10,493 nucleotides of DNA. Source: Desulfobacterales bacterium. GTDB taxonomy: Bacteria; Desulfobacterota; DSM-4660; Desulfatiglandales; JALVZP01. The notes beneath the pieces were generated by a model, which was given only the letters and a program-made list of their open reading frames with translations, was not told the origin of the DNA and did no database searches. The stretch lies in the NCBI GenBank assembly GCA_027064285.1, contig JAMOPX010000157.1:1-10493 (forward strand), read 5' to 3'. This document shows, piece by piece, positions 1 through 7,288 of the stretch. Position 1 is the first letter of the stretch. Each line of letters starts with the position of its first letter. A program made the translations under genes and the position numbers.

Positions 1-66
1 AAGCTCTTCCCAGCTTTTGTCTGTAAGATTCAGTGCTTCTTCAAATAATATATTTTCTGCTTTCAT
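1..66 (-). CDS. N-terminal fragment of a putative addiction-module antitoxin-like protein
   Basis: The minus strand encodes 22 codons from an ATG at 66 to the left edge, beginning MKAENILFEEALNL and ending TDKSWEEL. The pattern 'ILxEEALxLxxxxxEEL' resembles the start of the small putative addiction-module component family (TIGR02574 / PF09720), in which a short helical antitoxin-like protein precedes a RelE/ParE-type toxin gene. That identification rests on a short stretch and is an inference. The start is uncertain: another in-frame ATG lies at 84 and the frame stays open up to a TGA at 150-148. An AGGA touches the ATG at 66, too close for an ideal ribosome site. A promoter-like element at 94-122 would place the transcript start close to the ATG at 84. 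The rest of the gene, and any toxin partner, would lie left of the window. Confidence 0.4.
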   Translation of the reverse strand, partial: MKAENILFEEALNLTDKSWEEL

Positions 67-93
67 TCCTAGGTGGATGTGCATTTTTGAGAC

Positions 94-122
94 AATATAG
101 CACACCCACTCTGATAAACCAA
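94..122 (-). promoter_or_regulatory. Candidate sigma70-type promoter for the left-edge gene
   Basis: Read on the minus strand, TTGGTT (122-117) is followed after exactly 17 bp by TATATT (99-94), with a TG one base upstream of the -10 box (extended -10, TGnTATATT). The predicted transcript start falls near position 87, just before the ATG at 84. The spacing is ideal and the -35 box matches four of six consensus bases. Such matches also arise by chance in AT-rich DNA, so this is a prediction only. Confidence 0.4.
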
Positions 123-317
123 GTCTTCCAAAATTCTTTAAGTCAATTCATCTTAAAAACTAAACTCATCTTACTTCATCTGGATTAGAGAAGTGCCCCC
201 TTAAAAATCACACATAACACACTGCTTCATTATTCATCTGTAATCATAATACCAAAACTATTATATAAATCGCTTTATAGATAGTGTATAATACCATTTG
301 CCTATGAAAGAGACACA

Positions 318-330
318 TTGTATCATACAA
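318..330. repeat. 13-bp perfect palindrome (TTGTAT-C-ATACAA)
   Basis: Six-base arms, TTGTAT and ATACAA, flank a single central base. The symmetry is perfect over 13 bp and stops there on both sides. A one-base loop cannot form an RNA hairpin, so if functional it is more likely a site for a dimeric DNA-binding protein. It lies downstream of the operon and far upstream of the left-edge gene. Chance occurrence is possible. Confidence 0.3.
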
Positions 331-335
331 ACATT

Positions 336-350
336 AATACCTCTGGTACT
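336..350 (-). terminator. Weak hairpin at the end of the operon
   Basis: In the minus-strand transcript the bases AGTACC-AGA-GGTATT can form a 6-bp stem (one G-U pair) with a 3-nt loop. It begins within the stop codon of the last gene of the operon. The following sequence is only moderately U-rich and has no clean U-tract, so this is a poor intrinsic terminator. Its position is the main argument for it. Confidence 0.2.
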
Positions 351-979
351 CAGAATGAATACCTGATTATCTGAAACTTACCAGGGATAACAGCTTCAAA
401 TAGCTTTGAAGGAATGCCTTTGTTAAATTCTGCCTTTTTTATCTCTGTTTTTAGGTTTAAGGTCTTATTAAGCCATATAGAGATGTGTCGTGCGAATACA
501 ATCCCTTCTTTTAAGGAGTAGTCTTTATAAGATATTTTATATTTTTTGGATATAAAAACAATTTTTCCATTCTGGAAGGTTATTTTAGAAGCATCTATAT
601 CAACAGGAAGGGCTCTTACAAGAGACCAAACATATTTTTCTTTTATTTCAGCTGGGAGTTCTCCTATATAGGCCTTTTTCTCTTTTAGAGATAAAAAAAC
701 AAATTTTTTTTTGTTTATAAATCCATAGGCAAATGTGCCACTGATCCAATTCGTTAATTCTATTCTTATACAAAGAGGATCTTTTTGGGCTACCACAATA
801 ATGTTAGCGCTTATTTCTCCTTTACTGGTTTTTATGTATACTTTTCCTCTCCACCATAAGCTGAACACATTGTCTTTTTTTTGAAGTAAGTTTTTATATG
901 TTACAGGAGCGTAGGGTTCTCTATGGGCACATGAGACAAACAAAAGAATGATTATTATTGGAATGCCCCATTTTTTCAC
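350..979 (-). CDS. LolB-like putative outer-membrane lipoprotein
   Basis: This encodes 209 residues. Residues 1-16 form a hydrophobic signal segment ending FVSC, with Cys17 as a likely lipidation site; the -3 residue is Phe, so the lipobox is imperfect. The rest is beta-rich, with repeated strands from 'WRGKVYIKTSKGEISANI' (43-60) to about residue 150. This recalls the LolA/LolB fold (LolB or DUF4292-type proteins), which accept lipoproteins or act in envelope biogenesis. The resemblance is one of pattern, not of strong motifs. The start is GTG at 979. Its GTGA overlaps the TGA stop of the upstream TPR gene by 4 nt, so translation is probably coupled. It is the last gene of the operon, paired with another lipoprotein, which supports an envelope role. 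The exact substrate is unknown. Confidence 0.6.
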   Translation of the reverse strand: MKKWGIPIIIILLFVSCAHREPYAPVTYKNLLQKKDNVFSLWWRGKVYIKTSKGEISANIIVVAQKDPLCIRIELTNWISGTFAYGFINKKKFVFLSLKEKKAYIGELPAEIKEKYVWSLVRALPVDIDASKITFQNGKIVFISKKYKISYKDYSLKEGIVFARHISIWLNKTLNLKTEIKKAEFNKGIPSKLFEAVIPGKFQIIRYSF

Positions 980-2754
980 TTCTTAGTGAGCTTCTTTATC
1001 TTTTCTATCTTATTTAAAAGTCTTTTTTTATGTTCGTTTTCAGGATCTAAGGAGAGGGCTTTCTGGTAAGCATCAAGGGCTTTTTTATAAAGCCCTTGCT
1101 TTTCATAGGCATCTCCAAGATGTTCCATTATAGTAGCATCATCAGGAATAAGATGCACAGCTTTTTCTAAGTAATGAATTGCTTTTTTATAAAGTCCTTT
1201 TTGATAATATACCCAGCCCATACTGTCCACAATATATCCGCTGGTAGGTTTTATGCTCAATGCTTTTTTTATAAGATCCATTGCCTCATCAAGTTTTATT
1301 CCTTGCTCAGCATAGGTATATCCAATGTAATTTAAGGCATCTGCGTTGTTAGGGTCTATTTTTAGCACTTGCCTCATTATTTTTAAGCATTCCCTTTTTC
1401 TGCCTATCTTATCCAGTATTACCCCTTTTTCAAATAAAAGATCTGCATCTTTTGGATAATAGGTTAGCCCTTCTTGGATAGCGTTTAGTGCTGAATTGTA
1501 ATCTTTTTTTATCTCCAGCAGTATAGCCAGCATGATATAAAGATCTTTTTTATTTCCTCCATACTTTAAAGCATCTTTTATAGTTGATATTGCTTTGTCT
1601 ATTTGGTTCTTTTGCTTTAACATGTGTGCTATGTGGATTTTTGCGCTTGAATAAAATCTGCATCCAGGAGATACCATGTTGAGGTGTTTAATAGCGTTTT
1701 CCAAATCTCCTATCTTTTCGTATGCTATTCCCAGATAATACCGGCACTTACACTTATCTGGCTTTTTGTTTATTATTTCTTTTAGTTCTTTTATGGCTTC
1801 TTTAATTTTTCCTCTCTGAATATATATAAGTGCAATAATTTCTCTTTCTGGCTGGCCAGGGGTGGTATATTTTCTCAGTCTTTTTATTTCTTCATCTGCC
1901 TTTTTTTTCTGCCCTGTTTTTATGTATAAAAAGAGTAGCTTTTCTCTTGCAGAAGTATTATTTGGATAAAAGGAAAGAAGTCTTCTGCATGTGCTTATAG
2001 CATCTTCATACCTACCAGTCATCTGATACAATGTGCATAAATCCATAAGTGCTGGTTCAAGGGAAGGGTCTTCTTCAAGAACCCTTAGCAGGTCATATTC
2101 TGCTTTCTTATACTTTCCCAGCTCTATATAAACCCTTCCGCGATAATAATAGGGTATCAGTACACTGGGATCCTGTTTTATTATATAATTCAACTCTTTT
2201 AGTGCCTCTTGGAACTTATACTCTCTTACCAATAGATCACTTAAAAGAAGTCTTATTCTTTTATCATTTGGTCTTTTTTTTAATACTTCTCTGTATTCCT
2301 TTATTGCCAGTTCATACCTGTGGGTCATGCCATAAAGGTCTGCTAACATAACCTTATATCTAAGATTGGACGGATCGATTTTTATGCATTTTTTTATATA
2401 TACAAGCGCTCCCTCATAGTCTTTCATGCTTTCTAACACAATAGCCATCTTTCTATTCAGATATTCAGAATCAGGATCTTTTTGCAGGGCATAAAAAAGC
2501 CATTTTTTTGCTGAAATGACATCTCCATCTAAAAGAGAAAGGGATGCATAAATACTGTATTTATATGACATTTGTATAGGATCGCTTCTTTTCTCTTTTA
2601 CCTTAGATACTTCAGTTTTTGCTAGTATATCTGGTTTAGATATGGATTTAGATGTTGAACTTGAGGCACAGCTTAAAAAAAAGGGAAAAAGCAGGATAAA
2701 TAAAAACCATCTTTTTAGTTTGTTAAGTTGCAAGGTCAGCAAAATCTTCTTCAA
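976..2754 (-). CDS. TPR-repeat lipoprotein
   Basis: A protein of up to 592 residues. An N-terminal basic-hydrophobic stretch (about residues 12-28) ends FLSC, making Cys29 a likely lipid-attachment site. From about residue 65 to 575 it is an almost continuous array of tetratricopeptide repeats, roughly 12-14 units, many with the G-x-Y and A-x-x-x-P pattern (for example 476-503, 510-537, 544-571). The 'ALNYIGYTYAEQG', 'DSMGWVYYQKG' and 'EHLGDAYEKQG' units match a type of TPR protein common in Desulfobacterota. TPR arrays bind peptides, so a scaffold role at the envelope is inferred; no enzymatic domain is visible. The start is unsettled. TTG at 2754 has an AAGGA upstream and overlaps rpoH by 32 nt. 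TTG at 2733 would give a shorter, more typical signal peptide. No in-frame ATG occurs before residue 62. It ends in a GTGA overlap with the LolB-like gene. Confidence 0.85.
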   Translation of the reverse strand: MKKILLTLQLNKLKRWFLFILLFPFFLSCASSSTSKSISKPDILAKTEVSKVKEKRSDPIQMSYKYSIYASLSLLDGDVISAKKWLFYALQKDPDSEYLNRKMAIVLESMKDYEGALVYIKKCIKIDPSNLRYKVMLADLYGMTHRYELAIKEYREVLKKRPNDKRIRLLLSDLLVREYKFQEALKELNYIIKQDPSVLIPYYYRGRVYIELGKYKKAEYDLLRVLEEDPSLEPALMDLCTLYQMTGRYEDAISTCRRLLSFYPNNTSAREKLLFLYIKTGQKKKADEEIKRLRKYTTPGQPEREIIALIYIQRGKIKEAIKELKEIINKKPDKCKCRYYLGIAYEKIGDLENAIKHLNMVSPGCRFYSSAKIHIAHMLKQKNQIDKAISTIKDALKYGGNKKDLYIMLAILLEIKKDYNSALNAIQEGLTYYPKDADLLFEKGVILDKIGRKRECLKIMRQVLKIDPNNADALNYIGYTYAEQGIKLDEAMDLIKKALSIKPTSGYIVDSMGWVYYQKGLYKKAIHYLEKAVHLIPDDATIMEHLGDAYEKQGLYKKALDAYQKALSLDPENEHKKRLLNKIEKIKKLTKK

Positions 2755-3715
2755 AATTTGGAATCCTTTCTTTTAAGAATTCATTTAATCTCTTTATTAA
2801 TCTTTCCTCTAACTGCCTGACCCTTTCCTTAGATATTTTATATCTGTTTGCTATTTTCTGCAATGTCATCGGATCTTCTGCCATAATTCTTTTATCAAAT
2901 ATGTAAAGATCTCTATCTGAAAGGGTTTTTCTAAATTCTTCTAATTTTTCTTTTAAGATCTTTTTTCTGTCAGCATCAATAAGCGCTTTTTCCATGTCAG
3001 TACCTGGAGCAGGGAGTAGAGAACCAACAGTTTCTCTTGAATCGTCGCTGACTCCAATGTCTAAGGACATTTCACCGGCATCCATCCTCAGACTCATCTC
3101 TTCCACTTCTTTTTCTTTTACATCAAGTCTTTCTGCCAGAAGTTTTGTATCAGGTGCTATCCCCTGAGAGGCCAGCTTTTCTTTTTCTTTTGCAAGGTTA
3201 TAGAAAAGCTTTCTCTGTGCCTGTGTTGTGCCAATCTTTACCAATCTCCAATTGTCCAATATATATTTTAAGATATATGCTCTTATCCAGAAAGATGCAT
3301 AATAGGAAAATTTTATTCCTTTATAGGGATCAAACTTTTTTACTGCGTGTATAAGACCCACATTACCCTCTTGGATAAGATCTAAAAGGCTTCTAGTCCA
3401 GTATCTCTGATATTCAAGAGCGATCTTGACAACAAGCCTTAGATTTGAAGTAACAAGCCTGTATGCTGCTTCTCTGTCTCCTTTTTTTGCCCTTATAGCA
3501 AGTTCTTTTTCTTCTTCTCTGGTAAGAAGTTTAAATCTTCTTATATCCATCAGATACCTTTGTAGTGGATCATAAGGGACAAGATCAGTCTCTTGTGACT
3601 CAATTGCAGGAAGGGCAGGCCGGGCTTCTACTAAGTCTAAAACTTGCTCTTCTGGTGACTCATCTTCCTGAGTTTCTTCAATAATTTGATTTATATCAAT
3701 AAAATCTTTTGTCAT
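2723..3715 (-). CDS. rpoH: RNA polymerase sigma factor RpoH (sigma-32, heat shock)
   Basis: A 330-residue group 2/3-like sigma factor that directs RNA polymerase to heat-shock promoters. Visible parts are region 1.2 (about 49-80, 'DPLQRYLMDIRRFKLLTREEE'-like), region 2 (84-155, with 'NLRLVVKIALEY', 'DLIQEGNVGLIHAVKKFD' and 'FSYYASFWIRAYI') and region 4.2 (about 283-306, helix-turn-helix 'TLQKIANRYKISKERVRQLEE'). The diagnostic RpoH box is present at about 166-174 as QRKLFYNLA, close to the Q(R/K)KLFFNL of known RpoH, which separates it from RpoD or RpoS. The N-terminus carries an acidic extension of about 45 residues compared with E. coli RpoH. The ATG at 3715 overlaps the tyrS stop as ATGA, and an AAAGG lies upstream. 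The last 32 nt may overlap the TPR gene. Being inside a long operon suggests its supply is partly tied to transcription from the distant upstream promoter. Confidence 0.95.
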   Translation of the reverse strand: MTKDFIDINQIIEETQEDESPEEQVLDLVEARPALPAIESQETDLVPYDPLQRYLMDIRRFKLLTREEEKELAIRAKKGDREAAYRLVTSNLRLVVKIALEYQRYWTRSLLDLIQEGNVGLIHAVKKFDPYKGIKFSYYASFWIRAYILKYILDNWRLVKIGTTQAQRKLFYNLAKEKEKLASQGIAPDTKLLAERLDVKEKEVEEMSLRMDAGEMSLDIGVSDDSRETVGSLLPAPGTDMEKALIDADRKKILKEKLEEFRKTLSDRDLYIFDKRIMAEDPMTLQKIANRYKISKERVRQLEERLIKRLNEFLKERIPNFEEDFADLAT

Positions 3716-4965
3716 CTTTGTTTTACCTTTATTTTTATGTATCTCTTCTTACCTGCCCTTAGAAGCATCTCTTCATCATTCAGATGAGCCAAGGTGAGTT
3801 TTTCATCAAAGGAGGAGAGCCTTTTTCCATTTACATAAGCACCTCCTTGGGAAATGAGTCTCCTTGCCTCTGATCTGGTTTTGCAAAGGCCACTTTCTTG
3901 GAAAAGTATATAAGCTTCTATTCCCTGTTGCAGTCTTTCTTTTTCAATCTCATATGTGGGAACGTTTTCAGATACTTGTTTTTCTCCCTTATCCCAACCA
4001 AAAAGTGCTCTTGAGGTAGCACGGGCCTTATCTGCCTCTTCTTTACCATGACATATCTTTGTTGCTTCATATGCCAAAACTTCCTTGGCATATCTTATTT
4101 CTTCACCTTTGAGTTGCGCCAGTTTTGATATCTCTTCCATGGGTAAAAGGGTGAATATACGTAGAAATCTCTCTATATCTCTGTCGTCCTGATTTATCCA
4201 GTATTGATAATATTCATACGGAGATGTAAGTTCTGGATCAAGCCATACTGCTCCTTTGTGGGTCTTTCCCATTTTTATCCCTGAAGATGTAACAAGAAGG
4301 GGGAATGTGATGCCATGCACAACTTCACCTTCAAGTCGTCTTATGAGATCTGCACCTGCAAGGATATTTCCCCACTGATCATTTCCTCCCATCTGGAGTC
4401 TGCAATTATAATGCTTGAATAAGTACCAAAAATCATAAGCCTGAAGTAGCATATAGTTAAATTCTAAAAAGCTAAGTCCTGTTTTAAGCCTTATCCTGTA
4501 GCTTTCTGCTGCAAGCATCCTATTTACACTGAAGTGCCTTCCAATCTCCCGTAGAAAGTCTATATACTTAAGCTCCAGAAGCCAATCCGCATTGTTTAAG
4601 GCCAATGCCTTGTCATTACTAAAGTCTATAAATCTGGACAGCTGTGTTTTAATAGCCTCTGCATTTTTATCCACCTGCTCTTTTGTCATAAGAGGTCTGG
4701 CTTCTGTCTTTCCACTAGGATCTCCTACAAGAGCAGTTCCACCACCTATTACTACAATGGGTTTGTGTCCTGCTCTTTGCATATGCACAAGTGCCATAAT
4801 AGGAAGCAGGCTTCCTACATGAAGACTACCTGCTGTTGGATCAAATCCTACATAGCAGACCACAGGGCTTTCTAAAAGTTTTCTTGCCTGCTCCCTGTCT
4901 GTTATTTGTTCCACAAATCCACGTTGTTCAAGAATATCCAGCACATTCTCTTTTACACCATTCAT
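3712..4965 (-). CDS. tyrS: Tyrosyl-tRNA synthetase
   Basis: A class I aminoacyl-tRNA synthetase of 417 residues that charges tRNA-Tyr in the cytoplasm. The Rossmann catalytic domain shows 'YVGFDPTAGSLHVGS' (38-52; the HIGH-type motif is HVGS at 49-52), 'GGGTALVGDPSGKTEAR' (74-90), 'LQMGGNDQWGNI' (190-201, tyrosine and tRNA recognition region) and the KMSKS-type loop KMGKT (231-235). A C-terminal S4 RNA-binding domain follows ('SGLCKTRSEARRLISQGGAYVNG', about 358-380). Length and domain order are normal. The HVGS/KMGKT pair is a recognised TyrRS variant rather than a defect. The ATG at 4965 is 2 nt after the RodZ-like stop, and its AGGA ribosome site lies in the last codons of that gene. The end overlaps rpoH by 4 nt, implying coupled translation. 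Confidence 0.96.
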   Translation of the reverse strand: MNGVKENVLDILEQRGFVEQITDREQARKLLESPVVCYVGFDPTAGSLHVGSLLPIMALVHMQRAGHKPIVVIGGGTALVGDPSGKTEARPLMTKEQVDKNAEAIKTQLSRFIDFSNDKALALNNADWLLELKYIDFLREIGRHFSVNRMLAAESYRIRLKTGLSFLEFNYMLLQAYDFWYLFKHYNCRLQMGGNDQWGNILAGADLIRRLEGEVVHGITFPLLVTSSGIKMGKTHKGAVWLDPELTSPYEYYQYWINQDDRDIERFLRIFTLLPMEEISKLAQLKGEEIRYAKEVLAYEATKICHGKEEADKARATSRALFGWDKGEKQVSENVPTYEIEKERLQQGIEAYILFQESGLCKTRSEARRLISQGGAYVNGKRLSSFDEKLTLAHLNDEEMLLRAGKKRYIKIKVKQR

Positions 4966-4967
4966 TT

Positions 4968-5717
4968 TTATATCCTGTCCACTCCTCTTTTTTTCTTTTT
5001 AAGGTAAAGATATAAAATCCTGCCCTCTTTTCTCTTAAAATTAACAGGAATATTATTGATCCAGAGTTTTATCCCTGATGCATCTCCTGCTGCCAATTCA
5101 AGGCTTTCTTTAACCTGCCAGCATATATACTCGCCAGGCTCAAGTATATATCTTTCAGGAGCATACTTATCTATTGCTATGTTTAACCATACCCTTTTTT
5201 TTGTCTTGAGCTTAAGAACTATTGGGAAATGAATCGGTCTTTTTACATATACTGCAAGAACTTTGTTTAATGGTTTAAGAACTGTTGATTTGGTTTTATG
5301 CAGGATTTGGGTCTTCTTTTTTAATGAACTTCTATAAAAGACTACAACTAGAATAACGGCAATAGCAACTAATATCAATGAAATCCATAAGACCTTTTTT
5401 TTTCTGGAATTTTCACCTTCTAAGGGAAGGTCAATACTTCTGCTTTCTGCAGGAGATATATTGTTATAGTCCTCTGAGATCTCTTCTAAATCAATATTAA
5501 GTAATCTTGCATAAGACCTTATAAATCCTTTTACAAAGACAGCATGAGGGAGTTTATCCCATTGCTCTCTTTCTATGGCATCTATTATGCCTGGTCTGAG
5601 TTTAAGGACTTCACTTACCTGCTGCTGAGTAAGTCCTGCCTTTTCCCTCTCCTCTTTTAAGATTTTGCCTATACTATTTATCTTATTTTCCTGTATTTTC
5701 TCCTCTTTTGTTTCCAT
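4968..5717 (-). CDS. RodZ-like HTH/transmembrane protein (HTH_25 + DUF4115)
   Basis: A 249-residue bitopic membrane protein. Residues about 15-83 form a Cro/C1-like helix-turn-helix domain ('IGKILKEEREKAGLTQQQVSEVLKL', then 'IDAIEREQWDKLP' and 'VKGFIRSYARLLNID'), the typical start of RodZ proteins (PF13413). A basic stretch (105-108) precedes one transmembrane segment (about 109-128). A short low-complexity linker leads to a C-terminal beta-rich domain (about 160-240) like DUF4115 (PF13464). In RodZ the cytoplasmic HTH domain binds MreB and helps keep rod shape, while the C-terminus is periplasmic. That function is inferred from architecture. The ATG at 5717 has a good AGGA 5 nt upstream. It lies 13 nt after the SurA-like gene and 2 nt before tyrS. 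Confidence 0.82.
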   Translation of the reverse strand: METKEEKIQENKINSIGKILKEEREKAGLTQQQVSEVLKLRPGIIDAIEREQWDKLPHAVFVKGFIRSYARLLNIDLEEISEDYNNISPAESRSIDLPLEGENSRKKKVLWISLILVAIAVILVVVFYRSSLKKKTQILHKTKSTVLKPLNKVLAVYVKRPIHFPIVLKLKTKKRVWLNIAIDKYAPERYILEPGEYICWQVKESLELAAGDASGIKLWINNIPVNFKRKEGRILYLYLKKKKRGVDRI

Positions 5718-5730
5718 CTTTTCCTGCTAA

Positions 5731-6705
5731 TTAAAACATAATTTTTATATAAGCTTTCTTCTTAAGCTCATTTAGCCAAACAGAATATCTCTTTTCTATT
5801 TCTTTGTTATACAAAATCTTATAGATATAATTTTTTACCTCTTTTAATGGCTTAATTCCAGCCTTTTTTTTGTCCAAAAGCTTGATTATCTGGATTCCAA
5901 ATGGCCTTGGTATAGGTCCTTTTACTTCTCCTACTTCCATATTCTCGACTATCTTCCTCAACTTGGCATCCAACTCATCTAAGGTAAAATATCCCAGATC
6001 TCCTCCATTGTCTGCACCCGGTCCCTCTGAAAATTCCTCTGCCAGATCAGAAAAATCCTGTCCTGCCTGAATTCGTGACATAATAACCTCTGCCTTTCTC
6101 ATAATTTCCTGCACTTCATTTGGATCATCTGGATTATTTATTTTTAAGAATATAGAGGCAATCCTTACCTTTCCCACTGTCCTGAACTCATCTTTGTGCT
6201 TTTCATAATACTCTTTTATCTTTTTATCACTTATTACTATTCTGGATCTCACTTCAAACTCCATGATCTGCATCCTTTGTATGTTCTTCTTTATCTGCTC
6301 CTTATATTCCTGATAAGTAAATCCATGCTGTTTTAGCATCTTTAAAAACTGTTCATGAGTAATACCCTGAGCTTTTTCTATTCTTTTTATTTCTTCATTT
6401 ATGTCAGCTTCACTCACCTTTATTCCCAGTTCTTTTGCCTTACTTTCTGCCAGCTTGTTATTTATCAAGATATTGAGAACCTTTTTACAGAGTTGTTCGT
6501 ATTCTTTTTTGTGATATTTTTTTAACCATAAAGGGTCCTTTCCTGTCATTTCTTTTATTCTCTTATTTAGCTCATAAAGGGTTATTATATCGCCATTTAC
6601 TATAGCCACTATTTTATTATAGATTTCCGCCTTAGCAGAAAAGTTTATGAGAAATAGACATGTGGCTATTATCAGTGATAAAAAGATTAAACCGAGTTTC
6701 TTCAT
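5731..6705 (-). CDS. SurA-like periplasmic peptidyl-prolyl isomerase/chaperone
   Basis: This encodes 324 residues. A Sec signal peptide (1-26, basic start, long hydrophobic core, ending SAKA before Glu27) sends it to the periplasm. Residues about 27-160 match the SurA N-terminal chaperone domain ('NKIVAIVNGDIITLYELNKRI'). Residues about 178-280 form a single parvulin (PpiC) domain, with 'RIASIFLKI', 'GQDFSDLAEEFSEGPGADNGGDLGYF' and 'GPIPRPFGIQIIKLLDKK'. The last 40 residues return to a helical segment that would pack on the N-domain. E. coli SurA has about 428 residues and two parvulin domains; this single-domain form is shorter, as often seen outside gamma-proteobacteria. The expected role is folding of outer-membrane proteins. 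No clear Shine-Dalgarno precedes the ATG at 6705, which starts 10 nt after the upstream stop, so coupling to the upstream gene is likely. Confidence 0.9.
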   Translation of the reverse strand: MKKLGLIFLSLIIATCLFLINFSAKAEIYNKIVAIVNGDIITLYELNKRIKEMTGKDPLWLKKYHKKEYEQLCKKVLNILINNKLAESKAKELGIKVSEADINEEIKRIEKAQGITHEQFLKMLKQHGFTYQEYKEQIKKNIQRMQIMEFEVRSRIVISDKKIKEYYEKHKDEFRTVGKVRIASIFLKINNPDDPNEVQEIMRKAEVIMSRIQAGQDFSDLAEEFSEGPGADNGGDLGYFTLDELDAKLRKIVENMEVGEVKGPIPRPFGIQIIKLLDKKKAGIKPLKEVKNYIYKILYNKEIEKRYSVWLNELKKKAYIKIMF

Positions 6706-6715
6706 ACAATATATT

Positions 6716-7288
6716 CTAAACTATTAGGCCGAACTCCTTTAATAATTCAGAAGAGGTGCAAATCCTAAACAAAGGGTAAAGAGGAGTTTTTCTGTAACAT
6801 TCAATAATATTTTTATGCATCCATTCTCTTGCTGCTGTACAGCAGTCCTCTAATATAACGGTTTTAAAATCATAGCATATGGAATCCATGGCTGTAGCCA
6901 AAACACAAAATGTTGTTGTTATTCCAGCAATCACGCACATGTTTACACCTCTTTCTTTTAGCCACTTATGCAGGTCAGTATTAAAGAATGCGGAAAATCT
7001 TGGTTTTGGAAGCCAGAGGTCCTCTGGTTTCATGTCTAACTCTTCTATTACCTTGGCCCCTTCTGTTCCTGCTATAGAATGAGGTTTCATCTTTCCTTGA
7101 AAGATAAAATCATCTTCTTTAAATGCGTCTGTGGAAAATACTATTGGCCATCCTTTTTTTCTAAAATGAAAGATCACTTTGTTGATTGGTGCTATTATTC
7201 TTTTTGCATATTCTGTTATAGGCAATCTTTTGCTTTCATCAAAGTTGTCTTTTACCATATCTATTATCAAAAAGGCTGGTGTATCCAT
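6716..7288 (-). CDS. Isochorismatase-family cysteine hydrolase
   Basis: A 190-residue protein of the isochorismatase-like superfamily, cytosolic alpha/beta hydrolases that act on amides or related bonds through an Asp-Lys-Cys triad. The triad is visible: Asp10 in 'FLIIDMVKD', Lys95 in 'WLPKPRFSAF' and Cys128 in 'VIAGITTTFCVLATAMDS', which also contains the usual cis-peptide region just before the nucleophile. 'PHSIAGTEGAKVIEEL' (69-84) is another family block. The D-x-H-x-x-H metal site of nicotinamidases is absent (here 'STDAFKEDD'), so I do not call it PncA; the substrate is unknown. The ATG at 7288 lies 50 nt inside the upstream cysteine desulfurase gene. The start is supported by an excellent AAAGGAG 7 nt upstream. 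It ends 10 nt before the SurA-like gene. Confidence 0.88.
   Translation of the reverse strand: MDTPAFLIIDMVKDNFDESKRLPITEYAKRIIAPINKVIFHFRKKGWPIVFSTDAFKEDDFIFQGKMKPHSIAGTEGAKVIEELDMKPEDLWLPKPRFSAFFNTDLHKWLKERGVNMCVIAGITTTFCVLATAMDSICYDFKTVILEDCCTAAREWMHKNIIECYRKTPLYPLFRICTSSELLKEFGLIV

Larger units (their letters stand above)
67..349. other. Intergenic region without a convincing gene
   Basis: About 280 AT-rich bases separate the end of the long minus-strand operon from the left-edge gene. Apart from the candidate promoter at 94-122, the palindrome at 318-330 and a weak hairpin at 336-350, I see only short AT-rich repeats, such as ATAATACCA at 246-254 and again at 288-296. No tRNA-like or rRNA-like structure and no ORF with a credible start was recognised here, apart from the possible upstream extension of the left-edge gene. 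Confidence 0.6.

Noticed and set aside
246..296. Direct repeat ATAATACCA as a CRISPR or attachment site
   Set aside because: Only two 9-bp copies occur, in AT-rich DNA, with no regular array, integrase or leader nearby.
2049..2351. Plus-strand ORF of 100 codons
   Set aside because: It lies wholly antisense to the TPR-repeat coding region, has low-complexity Leu/Phe/Pro composition, and shows no family motif or ribosome site; the TPR frame is clearly the coding one.
2723..3715. Primary sigma factor RpoD or stationary-phase RpoS
   Set aside because: The protein is too short for RpoD, lacks region 1.1, and has the RpoH box QRKLFYNLA after region 2.
6716..7288. Nicotinamidase (PncA) as the identity of the isochorismatase-family protein
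   Set aside because: The D-x-H-x-x-H metal-binding motif expected after the first strand is missing; only the catalytic triad of the wider superfamily is supported.
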